In this document: positions 33,790 to 42,648 of the stretch, piece by piece
Numbering within the stretch: the stretch's first letter is position 1
How the letters are laid out: every line of letters starts with the position of its first letter
Origin: Actinotalea sp. Marseille-Q4924
GTDB taxonomy: Bacteria; Actinomycetota; Actinomycetes; Actinomycetales; Cellulomonadaceae
Direction of reading: 5' to 3'
Length of the DNA: 64,000 nucleotides
Assembly: GCF_916618755.1 (NCBI RefSeq)
Contig: NZ_CAKAKB010000004.1
Location: forward strand, 310,001 to 374,000
Notes under the pieces: model-generated
Told to the model about the DNA's origin: nothing
The model's input: the letters and a program-made list of their open reading frames with translations, nothing else
The model's database searches: none
Made by a program: the position numbers and the translations under genes

Positions 33790-34752
33790 TCAACCGTCGG
33801 CCACGACCGAGGGTGAGGCGCGCGCGGCAAGCCAGCCGCGGATGGGCGTCGCGACCGCCGCCGCGTCGGACACCCACGGCGCGTGCCCGTACGGCACCGT
33901 GGCGATGGTCGCCGTCGGCATGAGTTGGACGGCTCGCCCGCCGACCGCGGGCGCACCGAAGGCGTCCCGCTCGCCCCAGACGAAGAGCGTCGGCGTGCGG
34001 ATCGTCCGCAGGTCGTCGGGGGTTATCGACATCCCGCGGCGCGCGCCGCGGGGGCCGACCGTCGCGTGCAGGAGGTCTAGCCACGCGCTGCGGCAGTACG
34101 GCAGGCGTTGCATCGCGACCAGTACCTCCACCATCGCCCGGTCCGCCGCCGTCTCGCCGAGGGGGTCTCCGGACATCCGCAGCTGCATGCGGGCGTTCTT
34201 CGGCGACGGTCGCTGCATCGCGAGCAGAAGCCGCCCCAGACCACGGACGCCCATGACCCGCATGGGCAGCGGTGCTGATGTGGTGAGGAGCAGGGCGGGG
34301 CAGCCGACGTGGACCATGCCGTGGACGCGGTCGGGGCGAGCCAGTGCATATCGAGTGATCCACCACGAGCCCATGGAGTTCCCGAGAAGCACCGCGGAGC
34401 GCAGCTGGAGGGCGTCCAGGACGTCATCCAAGAAGCGGACGGCGACGTCTCCCAGGGGAGTCGTGCCGAGGTCGGCAGGTGGCGTGAGCCCGAACCCGGG
34501 CCTGTCGACGGCGATCGCGCGGTAGCCGTGGAGATGAGCGAGGAGAGGACCCCAGGTGGCGCCGGTCGCGCCGCCGCCGCTGACGAGCACAACAGGGGGC
34601 CCGTCACCGCCCGTGTCGATCATGTGCACCGGTCCGCCGGCGGTCTGGAGGTCGCGCACCTCGCCACGGACGTGGTGCGCGTCGAGGAGGTCACGCTCTG
34701 CCCCGACGTACGTCGCCATGGCGGCCTCGTCACGCTTGACCTCATCCATCAC
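33790..34752 (-). CDS. alpha/beta hydrolase, TetR-controlled
   Basis: A 320-residue alpha/beta-hydrolase with VVLVSGGGATG (oxyanion loop), nucleophile elbow GNSMGS, WGERDAFG (acid) and PYGHAPW (His). The cap region (about 180-240) is helical, as in haloalkane dehalogenase/epoxide hydrolase relatives, but no halide-binding Trp pair could be assigned. Two adjacent Met codons are possible starts. The gene is divergent from a TetR gene, and the 58-bp region between them holds two palindromes, so it is very likely that regulator's target. Confidence 0.85.
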   Translation of the reverse strand: MMDEVKRDEAAMATYVGAERDLLDAHHVRGEVRDLQTAGGPVHMIDTGGDGPPVVLVSGGGATGATWGPLLAHLHGYRAIAVDRPGFGLTPPADLGTTPLGDVAVRFLDDVLDALQLRSAVLLGNSMGSWWITRYALARPDRVHGMVHVGCPALLLTTSAPLPMRVMGVRGLGRLLLAMQRPSPKNARMQLRMSGDPLGETAADRAMVEVLVAMQRLPYCRSAWLDLLHATVGPRGARRGMSITPDDLRTIRTPTLFVWGERDAFGAPAVGGRAVQLMPTATIATVPYGHAPWVSDAAAVATPIRGWLAARASPSVVADG

Positions 34753-34768
34753 GGCTCCTCAGACGCGG

Positions 34769-34783
34769 TTGACAGGATGTCAA
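34769..34783. promoter_or_regulatory. TetR operator 1
   Basis: Perfect palindrome TTGACA-gga-TGTCAA in the divergent hydrolase/TetR region. TTGACA is also a consensus -35 hexamer for the TetR direction. Confidence 0.7.
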
Positions 34784-34802
34784 GTGCAGTCTGCGCTTAC
34801 GC

Positions 34803-34817
34803 TTGACGACGTGTCAA
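34803..34817. promoter_or_regulatory. TetR operator 2, covering the TetR start codon
   Basis: TTGACG-acg-TGTCAA, the same 15-bp palindrome with one mismatch, includes the GTG at 34811. It implies a leaderless transcript blocked by its own product. Confidence 0.6.
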
Positions 34818-35446
34818 CCAAGTCGACGGACGAGTCATCCCGGCGGGTCACCGCGACACGTGGCGACTACGGCGACCCCGCCACCCGGGCGAGGATCCTC
34901 GAAGCCGCGTGGCGACTCGTCGAAGAAGGCGCCGAGGCGTCCATGGGTGCGGTCGCGCGGCGAGCAGGTGTCTCCCGCCAAGCGGTGTACCTGCACGTCG
35001 GCGATCGAACCGGCCTCCTGGTCGCCCTGGTGGACCACATGGACCGCTCGCTGGGCCTCGAGGAGCGCGGGCGCGAGGTGTTCGCGGCGCCGTCAGCCGT
35101 CGACGGCATCGAGCGGCTGCTCGGCATGCTCGCTGTGGCGCACGAGGGGATTGCGCCCGTCGCGCGCATCCTCGAGGCAGCCCGGCGGACGGACCCTGAT
35201 GCCGAGGCGGCATGGGCAGACCGGATGGGCCGACGACGCGCAGGCTCTCGGCATCTGGTCGAACGACTCGCCGCGGAGGGAGGCCTCGCGGCCGACTGGG
35301 ACGTCGAGTCGGCGGCGGCGCTGCTCTACGCGTTCACGCTGCCGGCCATGTGGGACGCCCTTGTCGTCGAGCAGGGGTGGACCGCGGAGCAGTACCGAGA
35401 CCGGCTGACCGCTGCGCTCAAGTCCGCCCTGGTGCGAGGCGCGTGA
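34811..35446 (+). CDS. TetR-family regulator, probably leaderless
   Basis: 211 residues. The HTH (about 22-66) contains RARILEAAWRLVEEGAEASMGAVARRAGVSRQAVYLHVGDR in consecutive order. The C-terminal ligand-binding half has SAVDGIERLLGMLAVAHEG and WADRMGRRRAGSRHLVERL. The GTG at 34811 has no Shine-Dalgarno sequence and overlaps an operator. A longer frame upstream would run through the second palindrome and is rejected. It faces the alpha/beta-hydrolase gene at 33790-34752 and probably represses both. Confidence 0.88.
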   Translation: MSTKSTDESSRRVTATRGDYGDPATRARILEAAWRLVEEGAEASMGAVARRAGVSRQAVYLHVGDRTGLLVALVDHMDRSLGLEERGREVFAAPSAVDGIERLLGMLAVAHEGIAPVARILEAARRTDPDAEAAWADRMGRRRAGSRHLVERLAAEGGLAADWDVESAAALLYAFTLPAMWDALVVEQGWTAEQYRDRLTAALKSALVRGA

Positions 35447-35540
35447 TCGTTTGCGGGCGCGAGGCCCGGATGACAGCTGCCCGCCCTCGAGCACCCGCGC
35501 CGTGGCTGCGCAAGAGACGAAGGTCATTCCGTTCGACGTC

Positions 35541-35570
35541 TTGCGAAATCGTTATCGACATCGTTACCTT
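35541..35570 (+). promoter_or_regulatory. promoter and repeat before the GH10 xylanase gene
   Basis: TTGCGA and TACCTT are 18 bp apart and form a possible -35/-10 pair. Between and overlapping them lies a direct repeat, ATCGTTATC (35548) and ATCGTTACC (35560), 12 bp apart, in an AT-rich patch unusual for this DNA. It may be a regulator site; neither LacI box type of this window occurs here. Confidence 0.4.
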
Positions 35571-35636
35571 GCTCACACCGGATTAGTTCGGCGGCTGACC
35601 TAATGCCGCCGAACCTGTGATCGGAGAGGAACAACG

Positions 35637-36803
35637 ATGTCCCATCCCACGACCATGAGGCGCGTCGCCGCCGTCGCCGCGACGGCGATCACGGCTGTCG
35701 CCCTGACGGTGCCCGCGGCTCAGGGCGCCCAGCCGGAGGAGACGCTGCGCTCCGAGGCCCCGCGCGACCTCAAGATCGGCAGTGCCGTCTGGGGGCAGAA
35801 CGAGCTCCTGGACTACGACCGCAAGAACCCCACCGAGTTCCAGCGCATCCTCGCGGCCGAGTTCAACTCGATCACGCCCGAGAACGACATGAAGTGGGCC
35901 GAGATCCACCCGGAGCCCGGCGTGTACGACTTCTCGGGCGCGGACGCCGTCGTCGCGTTCGCCCAGGCCAACAACCAGGAGGTCCGGGGCCACACGCTGC
36001 TCTGGCACAGCCAGAACCCGCAGTGGGTCATCGACGCCAGCGCCACCTGGACCTGTGAGGAGGCGCGCGACGTCCTCGAGGAGCACGTCCGCACCGTCGT
36101 CGGCCGCTACGCCGGCGAGATCTACGAGTGGGACGTCGCCAACGAGATCTTCCAGGACGACTGGGACAACGGTGGTGTGCGCCTGCGCACCGAGGCCAAC
36201 CCGTTCCTGAAGGCATGCGCCGAGGACCCGGTCGCCCTCATCGGTGACGTGTTCCGCTGGGCGCACGAGGCGGACCCCGAGGCGGTGCTCTTCCTCAACG
36301 ACTACAACGCCGAGGGCATCAACAACAAGACCAACGCCTACTACGCGCTGGCGCAGGAGCTGCTCGCCGACGGCGTGCCCCTGCACGGCATGGGCGCCCA
36401 GGGTCACCTGAGCCTGCAGTACGGCTTCGACGACTCGATCCAGGCGAACTTCGAGCGGTTCGCGGCCCTCGGCCTGAAGGTGGCCGTCACCGAGGCCGAC
36501 GTCCGCATGCCGCTCGGCGAGGACGGCGAGCCGACGGCCGAGCAGATCGCCCTCCAGGCGGAGCGTTTCGACAAGATGCTGCAGGCCTGCATCAACGTCG
36601 CGGCCTGCACCAGCTACACCGTCTGGGGCTTCGACGACGCGCGCTCCTGGGTCCCGGGGGTCTTCCCCGAGGGCTACGCCACGATCATGACCGAGGAGTT
36701 CGAGAAGAAGCCGTCGTACTACGCGCTGCTCGAGAGCCTCAAGGAGGCGACCCCCGGCAAGTCCCCGCGGACGCCCCCGGGTCTGAACAAGCTGAACCGG
36801 TGA
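35637..36803 (+). CDS. secreted GH10 endo-1,4-beta-xylanase
   Basis: A 388-residue GH10 xylanase that cuts internal bonds of the xylan backbone. A Sec signal (1-30, ending AAQGA) is followed by a TIM-barrel catalytic domain to the end, with no carbohydrate-binding module. Acid/base Glu170 lies in YEWDVANEIF and nucleophile Glu286 in AVTEADVR; ENDMKW, RGHTLLWHSQ and GMGAQGH are conserved subsite segments. GGAGAGGAAC precedes the start. The gene is monocistronic, with a hairpin after it. Its xylo-oligosaccharide products could feed the GH120 and GH31 operons nearby. Confidence 0.96.
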   Translation: MSHPTTMRRVAAVAATAITAVALTVPAAQGAQPEETLRSEAPRDLKIGSAVWGQNELLDYDRKNPTEFQRILAAEFNSITPENDMKWAEIHPEPGVYDFSGADAVVAFAQANNQEVRGHTLLWHSQNPQWVIDASATWTCEEARDVLEEHVRTVVGRYAGEIYEWDVANEIFQDDWDNGGVRLRTEANPFLKACAEDPVALIGDVFRWAHEADPEAVLFLNDYNAEGINNKTNAYYALAQELLADGVPLHGMGAQGHLSLQYGFDDSIQANFERFAALGLKVAVTEADVRMPLGEDGEPTAEQIALQAERFDKMLQACINVAACTSYTVWGFDDARSWVPGVFPEGYATIMTEEFEKKPSYYALLESLKEATPGKSPRTPPGLNKLNR

Positions 36804-36823
36804 CCTCACCGCGTTGACGCGAC

Positions 36824-36858
36824 GATGGCGCGTGGGCCCACAGGGTCCACGCGCCATC
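36824..36858 (+). terminator. hairpin after the xylanase gene
   Basis: GATGGCGCGTGG and CCACGCGCCATC form a perfect 12-bp stem with an 11-base loop, 21 bases after the stop codon. It probably ends the monocistronic xylanase transcript. Confidence 0.7.
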
Positions 36859-36963
36859 GGCGTTAAGGGGTCCGACTCTCGTCTACCTGTGATCTGCGAC
36901 GACGCCAGCGCCGGCTTCGTGAGAGTCCCCGCAGGCTCGTCATGCCCGAGCTCGGCCCAGTCC

Positions 36964-38379
36964 CTACTCCGACGCCTGAGCGTCCCGACGATCGGCGACC
37001 GATGCTGCCTCCGCACCGTCCTGCGATGAAAGGGCGGTGGAGATGAGAGCGGGAGCAACGGACTCCTGTTGCGCTGTCGCCTCGGCGTCCGAACGCATCC
37101 GCGGTGGTGCGGCAGACCACGCCTTGAGGTTCTGCATGACGTGCGCATAGAAGGTGTCGATCGCGTCGAGGACCGAGTCGATGAACGAGCCTCGGCCCCG
37201 CCCACGCTTCGTTCCCATCGGGCTGGTCAGCGCGACCCGGAACATCCGGATCTCTCGCGCCGGATCGGCGACGAGCGACCCTGGGTCTTCCCGGACGTCT
37301 CGCAAGAGCTCGGCCGTGCCGGACCCGCGACTGTGGGCCGCAAACGCCTCAACCCTGAGCACGTCAGGCGCGTTCTTGAGCTGCCGGATCAGCCAGTTGA
37401 CCCTCGTCGTCGCACGCCCCTCCTTCGGAGCGTCGATGTCGACGTGGCACGTGACCGTTCCAGCGCGGAGGTCGGCAGTGAGCACCATAGGCCCGACCGT
37501 GGAAGGAATCTTGATCGAGCCCTCGAGGCGGCCGTCATGACACAGCGATGCGATGAGCGACTGCGTGCGCAGTGCGGGCTCAGCAAGCTCCTTCCGTGAA
37601 AGAGCTGGAGTGACCTCGGCTCCCAGTTGCCGACCCAGGTTCAGACTGGCGAAGCGGAGCAACGCGTCGAAGCGCGAGGCCACCTCGGCGACGCCCTTGT
37701 CCCCGTTGCGCAAGGTCGCGCTGCGGACGGACTCGCGGACGGTGACCCAGGAGTCGCTCATGTCCTCGAACTCCATAGCACCGGACTTTGGGTGCTCCAG
37801 ATATCGGATGAGCTCGCCGAGGATCCACGCCTGGTCCGGGTCTGCGACTCCCCGGAACTCCTTCTGCATCACGGCTTCTGAGAGCACCTGGGTCCAGGAG
37901 AGATGGTGCAGCGCGACCTTACGGGTCTTGCGCTTGTCCACCTTGGTGGGGTGCTGGCCATCGACCGCGGGGATCTCGTTGGAGATCGTGAGGACGGCGT
38001 CGTAGCTCCTCTCGCGCGCGATATCGAGGTAGTTCTCCAGCTGCTCGGCGACGAGTGCGTTGTTGCCGGTCTTGACCTCGACGAGAGCCGTCCAGGTTCG
38101 CTGCCCGCGGCTAACGCGGATCAGCCCGTCCGGATAGAGCCTCTTCTCGCCTAGGACGAAGGGAACCTCGATGTAGGTGTCGACGGAGCCGGCCGGCGCG
38201 CCGAACGGCTTGGTCAGTGACCTGCCGAACTCCTTGACTGACGTCATCACGGCGAGAAGTGCGGATGTGGCGCGACGCTCCTGCTCCTCTGCGCCGTTGA
38301 TGCCGGAGGTCGGAATGAGTCGGGCTTCATTCCAGGCCTGCTCGACGGTCGACTCGTTCACGGTCCGCACTGACGCCAT
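36964..38379 (-). CDS. PD-(D/E)XK nuclease-like protein
   Basis: 471 residues with no named family that I can give. The N-terminal part has a nuclease-fold signature: Glu71 in YIEVPF, Asp84 in LYPDGLIRV, and the E-x-K pair Glu101/Lys103 in ALVEVKTG, followed by a helix EQLENYLDIARE, as in PD-(D/E)XK enzymes. The rest (about 150-400) is mixed alpha/beta, and the last 60 residues are low complexity. The DNA is visibly less GC-rich than its surroundings, which suggests transfer. It is divergent from a NERD-domain gene across 201 bp. Anti-phage or stress function is possible but not shown. Confidence 0.75.
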   Translation of the reverse strand: MASVRTVNESTVEQAWNEARLIPTSGINGAEEQERRATSALLAVMTSVKEFGRSLTKPFGAPAGSVDTYIEVPFVLGEKRLYPDGLIRVSRGQRTWTALVEVKTGNNALVAEQLENYLDIARERSYDAVLTISNEIPAVDGQHPTKVDKRKTRKVALHHLSWTQVLSEAVMQKEFRGVADPDQAWILGELIRYLEHPKSGAMEFEDMSDSWVTVRESVRSATLRNGDKGVAEVASRFDALLRFASLNLGRQLGAEVTPALSRKELAEPALRTQSLIASLCHDGRLEGSIKIPSTVGPMVLTADLRAGTVTCHVDIDAPKEGRATTRVNWLIRQLKNAPDVLRVEAFAAHSRGSGTAELLRDVREDPGSLVADPAREIRMFRVALTSPMGTKRGRGRGSFIDSVLDAIDTFYAHVMQNLKAWSAAPPRMRSDAEATAQQESVAPALISTALSSQDGAEAASVADRRDAQASE

Positions 38380-38580
38380 GAGTCATCACCCTAGTGACGC
38401 CAGACGACACGATGTCCCAACAGGGTCCCCCCGGCGTGGCGTCACGCCTGTCCCACGCTCAGGTACGACGACGAAGGGGGACAGGCCGGGCCTTCAGCGC
38501 GAACCTGCAGCGGATCCGGACGAGGCCGCGGCCGGCAGAGGTTCCTCAAGACCCTGTGTTGGGCAGACGATGAGATTGGC

Positions 38581-39402
38581 ATGCTCACTACCGTTGGAGA
38601 CCGGCTCGCAGCCAGACGCAACCGTCGGCGGGCAGGCTCCCGGGCCCGAGAGAAGTACACGGAGATGCGGCGCGCCTGGCTGCGCCGGAACCGAAAGTTC
38701 TGGGTACTGGTCGCCGTCGTCGTCTGGCTGATCTTCTGGTGGCTGATGCGACTCTTCCCTGGCGATCACTCCTGGTCCACCGCCGCCTTTGCAGGAGCAC
38801 TCACCGCGACGTTCTTCGCGGTGCGTCAGAGCCCACCGGTGGGTATCGCGTCCTGGGAAGAGGGCGCCTTCGGGGAGGAGGAGACGGCCAAACAGCTGGG
38901 CCACCTGGAGAGGGAGGGATGGGTCGTACTCCACGACCTGGCCAACGGTTCCGCGAACTTCGACCACGTCGTCATCGGTCCGAACGGCGTGTTCTGCCTG
39001 AACTCCAAGTGGTCGGCTTACCGGCTGGAGGCCGGTCCCGACGGACGTCTCCTCGCGCGGCACAGGTACGACGAGGACGTCTATCAGGACATCCACGGCA
39101 AGGTGCGGCGCGCTAAGGCGGAGGCGGCAGCATTGAGCGAGCGAATCGCTCAGCGGTGTGGCACCAAGCTCTGGGTCCAGCCCGTGATCGTCTGGTGGGG
39201 AGAGGTCGAGAACGGTGGGCGGCTCGTCGACGGTGTCGGTGTGGTCCAAGGAAAGCGCTTGGCTGAGCGACTGAGAGCTCAGACAGGCCGGCCGGTCCAG
39301 GGCTTTGACGTCGTCGTCGCGTGCCTTCGCCCGGGCCGTCACTCACGCCGTCGTGCGAGCGATCGAAAGGCAGGGCTCAGCGATTCCGTCCGGGGGTCCT
39401 GA
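38581..39402 (+). CDS. membrane-anchored NERD-domain protein
   Basis: 273 residues. An Arg-rich cytoplasmic start (1-38) is followed by two membrane segments (40-59 and 65-81), then a nuclease-related NERD domain (about 92-210): GAFGEEETAKQL, NFDHVVIGPNGVFCL and a final K-containing strand. Asp128 matches the usual catalytic Asp, but the (D/E)-x-K motif reads N141-S-K143, so an acidic metal ligand is replaced and nuclease activity may be lost. Base composition is lower in GC than most neighbours. It forms a divergent pair with another nuclease-fold gene. Confidence 0.88.
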   Translation: MLTTVGDRLAARRNRRRAGSRAREKYTEMRRAWLRRNRKFWVLVAVVVWLIFWWLMRLFPGDHSWSTAAFAGALTATFFAVRQSPPVGIASWEEGAFGEEETAKQLGHLEREGWVVLHDLANGSANFDHVVIGPNGVFCLNSKWSAYRLEAGPDGRLLARHRYDEDVYQDIHGKVRRAKAEAAALSERIAQRCGTKLWVQPVIVWWGEVENGGRLVDGVGVVQGKRLAERLRAQTGRPVQGFDVVVACLRPGRHSRRRASDRKAGLSDSVRGS

Positions 39403-39415
39403 CGCTGTCATCTGG

Positions 39416-40636
39416 TCACCCCCGGTTGCCCAGGACGGTGCGCACGGGAAGCCGGGTCGAGTACTGGATCGAGCCGTAGCGGAACAGGCGCACGGCCAGC
39501 CGGAGCGCGAGGACGCCGAGCACGAAGAGCTCGACGACGACGATCGTCGCCTCCCACCCGCTGAGCGTGCCCAGCGCGTTGCGGAGCAGGGCGGTCGACG
39601 GCGCTGTGTACGGGAAGTACGTGAACACCTGCACGACGAACGACTCCGGCTCGCTGATGACCAGCCCGACGACGTACAGCGGCAGGAACACCAGGATCGC
39701 CAGCGGGGCGAACCAGTTGCCGGCCTCCTTGACGGTGGGCACGGAGGCGCCGATCGCGACGAGCGAGCCCGTGAACAGCACGAACCCGCCGGCGAAGAGC
39801 AGGAACGCGACGGTCAGCGTCCGCGGGTCGACCACCAGGCCGGACAGGTCGAGGTCCGGGAGGTCGAGGTTCTCCCGGAAGAAGACGAACGCCACCACGC
39901 CGGGCACGAGGAGGATGCCGAGCTGCACCAGGCCCAGCAGGAACACCGACACGATCTTGCCGACGATGAGCGTCGTCGGGTTCATGGTGGTGAGGATCAT
40001 CTCGGTGACGCGGTTCTCCTTCTCCTCCAGCGTGCTGGTGAGCATCTGGTTCCCGAGCATGATCACGCTGAGGAAGAAGAGGAGCAGGAAGGACAGGGGC
40101 AGCACTGCGGCCTCGAAGCCGGGGACGGTCTGCCCGGCGTCGTCGTAGGTCTGCGCCGTGACGGTGATGTCCCCGCGGGCGAGCGCGACGAGCTCCGGGG
40201 AGCCGATCCGGTCCTGCGCGGCCGTTCCGAGCAGGCTGCGGGCGACGGCGGCGTAGCGGTCGTTCGCGAGGGGACCGGCGTCGACGCCGTGCACCTCCAC
40301 GGCCGTGGTGGTCGGGTCGGCGGGGACGACGACGTGCGCCTCGACGCGGCCGTCTCGCACGTCCCGGATCGCCGCGTCGTCGTCGGGGACACGCGTCCCG
40401 CCGAAGTCCGCAGCGAGCTCGTCGTCGACCAGGCCGGAGGCGTCGGTGAAGGTGAACGAGAACGCTTCCGGTTGCCCGGGGACCTCCTCCTCGAGCCGCT
40501 CGTTGCTCATCACCACCAGTGCGAGCACGGCGACGACCAGCAGCGGGACGCCGAGGGAGGCCAGCCAGAAGAACCGCCTCCGGAGCACTCGCAGGACCTC
40601 GAAGCCGACCACCGTGCCGAGGTTGTGCCGTCTCAT
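39416..40636 (-). CDS. ABC-2-type permease (NatB-like)
   Basis: A 406-residue membrane half of an ABC exporter. One membrane helix near residues 23-43 is followed by a large extracytoplasmic loop (about 45-180), then five to six helices. The cytoplasmic element LEEKENRVTEMILTTMNP after the second helix is the coupling-helix signature of the NatB/ABC-2 group. It starts inside the stop of the ATPase gene (ATGA). NatAB in Bacillus exports Na+, but related pairs move drugs or peptides, so the substrate is open. Confidence 0.9.
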   Translation of the reverse strand: MRRHNLGTVVGFEVLRVLRRRFFWLASLGVPLLVVAVLALVVMSNERLEEEVPGQPEAFSFTFTDASGLVDDELAADFGGTRVPDDDAAIRDVRDGRVEAHVVVPADPTTTAVEVHGVDAGPLANDRYAAVARSLLGTAAQDRIGSPELVALARGDITVTAQTYDDAGQTVPGFEAAVLPLSFLLLFFLSVIMLGNQMLTSTLEEKENRVTEMILTTMNPTTLIVGKIVSVFLLGLVQLGILLVPGVVAFVFFRENLDLPDLDLSGLVVDPRTLTVAFLLFAGGFVLFTGSLVAIGASVPTVKEAGNWFAPLAILVFLPLYVVGLVISEPESFVVQVFTYFPYTAPSTALLRNALGTLSGWEATIVVVELFVLGVLALRLAVRLFRYGSIQYSTRLPVRTVLGNRG

Positions 40637-41562
40637 CGGGAACCCACCTCGCCGTACACGCGCAGGAAGACGTCCTCGAGCGAGGTCCGGACCGGGGTTG
40701 CCGCGCGCACCTGCACCCCCTGCTCGACGAGCGCCCGCACGACCGCTGCCGTGTCCACCCCGTCCCGCAGGGCGAGGTCGGCGACGTGCTCGCCGGCCGC
40801 GGCTCCGGGAGGAGCCGGTCGCGCGACGACGTCGTACCAGGGGCTGGGTAGCAGCGACCCGGCGTAGCGGACCCGGAGCGCGGGGGAGCCGTACTGCTCC
40901 TGGACCTCAGCGACGGTGCCGTACGCCGCGGCCACCCCGTCCTTGAGCAGCACGATCCGGTCGCAGAGCTGCTCGACCTCCTTCATCTGGTGGGTCACCA
41001 TGACGACGGTCGCGCCGGCGCGTCGCTGCTCGTCGATGAGGTCGAGGAGGAGGCGGCGGTTGACCGGGTCGAAGCCCTGCGTGGGCTCGTCGAGGACCAG
41101 GAGCTCCGGTGACCGCATGATCGTCACGCCGAGCTGGACCTTCTGCTGCTGCCCGCTCGACAGGCGGTCGACGCGTACCGCGGCCTTGTCCGCCAGGCCC
41201 ACCCGTTCCAGGTAACCGCGGGACCACGACCGGGCGGCGGCGCGGTCCATGCCCTTGAGGCGCCCGAAGTAGGTCATGACGTCGAGCACGGGCTCGCGCT
41301 TGTACAGGCCGCGCTCCTCGGGCAGGTACCCCAGCCGCACACCGCGCTCCGGGCTGAACTCCGCCCCGCCGACGTGGAGCACGCCGGCCGTGGGCCGGTA
41401 GATGCCGAGCAGGGCCCGCAGCGTCGTCGTCTTGCCCGACCCGTTGCTGCCGAGGAAGCCGAACGTCTCCCCGGCGCGGACGTCGAAGGAGAGGTCGCGG
41501 ACCACCGTGACCGCGCCGAAGTCCATCCGGAACCCGGCGACGTGCACCAGTGCCTCAGCCAC
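40633..41562 (-). CDS. ABC exporter ATPase (NatA-like)
   Basis: A 309-residue ATPase of the drug/Na+ exporter class. Walker A is GSNGSGKTT, the Q-loop region YLPEERGLYKRE, the signature LSSGQQQKVQLG, Walker B LLVLDEPTQGFDP, and the switch His is in MVTHQ. The YLPEERGLY segment is typical of the NatA/BceA-unrelated DRA family. A C-terminal 80-residue extension follows, as in NatA. The GTG start has GGGAGG eight bases upstream. The gene pair forms a two-gene operon with the permease. Confidence 0.92.
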   Translation of the reverse strand: MAEALVHVAGFRMDFGAVTVVRDLSFDVRAGETFGFLGSNGSGKTTTLRALLGIYRPTAGVLHVGGAEFSPERGVRLGYLPEERGLYKREPVLDVMTYFGRLKGMDRAAARSWSRGYLERVGLADKAAVRVDRLSSGQQQKVQLGVTIMRSPELLVLDEPTQGFDPVNRRLLLDLIDEQRRAGATVVMVTHQMKEVEQLCDRIVLLKDGVAAAYGTVAEVQEQYGSPALRVRYAGSLLPSPWYDVVARPAPPGAAAGEHVADLALRDGVDTAAVVRALVEQGVQVRAATPVRTSLEDVFLRVYGEVGSR

Positions 41563-41695
41563 CGAGTCACCTCCCGCAGGCCGGACCGCACCGCGCCTGC
41601 CAGTGTGCTCGCGGGTCCCGGGGTCCGCGACGGACCAAGGGCCGGGGTGGGAGGGCCCCGCTAGTCGGTGGCGGTCGGTGGTGCGGCCGGCGCGG

Positions 41696-42571
41696 TCAGC
41701 GGCGCCGGGCGGTCAGCGTGAAGGTCGCCGGGAGGCGCTCGGGCCGGTCGCGCAGGCGGTACTCGTCGACGTCCTCGTCGAGGACCATGAAGCCCGGGAG
41801 CGCGTCCCAGGGGACGCTGTCGTGCTCGGTCAGCGACGTGAGCTCCAGGCCCGCGTCGAGCACCGCGGTGACGATCTCGCCGATGCCGTGGTTCCACTCC
41901 ATCGAGCGGGGCTGCGCGACCTTGTCGGTGCCGGCGTAGGTGTACTCGTCGCTCCAGACCAGCGGCTCCGGCCGCTCGAAGTAGGACAGCTCGAGCGCGA
42001 CGGTCGTCCCTCCCGGGCCGGTGATCCATGGCTGCTGCTCGCGGTCCGGGTGCTCGGCGCCGACCGTCATCGCCAGGGCCGCGTTCAGCACGGGGTGGCC
42101 GTCGCGGATGAACAGCCGGCCGCCGGGGCGCAGCAGGTCGGCGACGGTCTGCGCCCAGCGCCGGATGTCAGGCAGCCAGCAGATGGCGCCGATCCCGGTG
42201 TAGACGAGGTCGAAGCGGCGGCCGTCGAGCGCGGTCGGCGCGGCGTAGACGTCGGACTGGACGTACTCGATGTCCACGCCCGCGCGCTGCGCCAGGCTGC
42301 GCGCCTCGTGGAGCGACGCGCCTGACAGGTCGACGCCCGTCATACGAGCGCCGAGTCGGGCGAGGCTCAGGGTGTCGGTACCGATGTGGCACTGCAGGTG
42401 GACGCCGTCCAGCCCGGTGATGTCCCCGAGCCGCGGGCGGTCGAACGCGACGACGGCCGACAGCGCGTCCGGGTCGGCCAGCAGCCGGTCGATGTCGTAG
42501 CCCTGCGCATGGATCACCGCACGGCTGTCCCAGTTCGTGCGGTTGAGCTCCAGGTACTCGTCAGCGGGCAC
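41696..42571 (-). CDS. class I SAM-dependent methyltransferase
   Basis: 291 residues. The Rossmann methyltransferase core spans about residues 50-165. Motif I is changed from the glycine-rich form to VHLQCHIGTDTLSLARLG, a variant shared by a known actinobacterial subgroup, followed by MTGVDLSG (acidic loop binding SAM ribose), IEYVQSDVY and FDLVYTGIGAICWLPD. The N-terminal YLELNRTNWDSRA helix is also typical for that subgroup. No neighbour hints at a substrate. A small-molecule target is likely. Confidence 0.87.
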   Translation of the reverse strand: MPADEYLELNRTNWDSRAVIHAQGYDIDRLLADPDALSAVVAFDRPRLGDITGLDGVHLQCHIGTDTLSLARLGARMTGVDLSGASLHEARSLAQRAGVDIEYVQSDVYAAPTALDGRRFDLVYTGIGAICWLPDIRRWAQTVADLLRPGGRLFIRDGHPVLNAALAMTVGAEHPDREQQPWITGPGGTTVALELSYFERPEPLVWSDEYTYAGTDKVAQPRSMEWNHGIGEIVTAVLDAGLELTSLTEHDSVPWDALPGFMVLDEDVDEYRLRDRPERLPATFTLTARRR

Positions 42572-42648
42572 GTCCGGGACGCTAGCAGCGCCCTCGCGTC
42601 ACGCCGAGCGGCTTCACAGCCCGAGGTCACACCGGCACGGCGGAGGTG

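Noticed and set aside
40000-41562. Sodium-export function for the ABC pair
   Set aside because: The proteins resemble NatAB in architecture only; the substrate cannot be taken from this.
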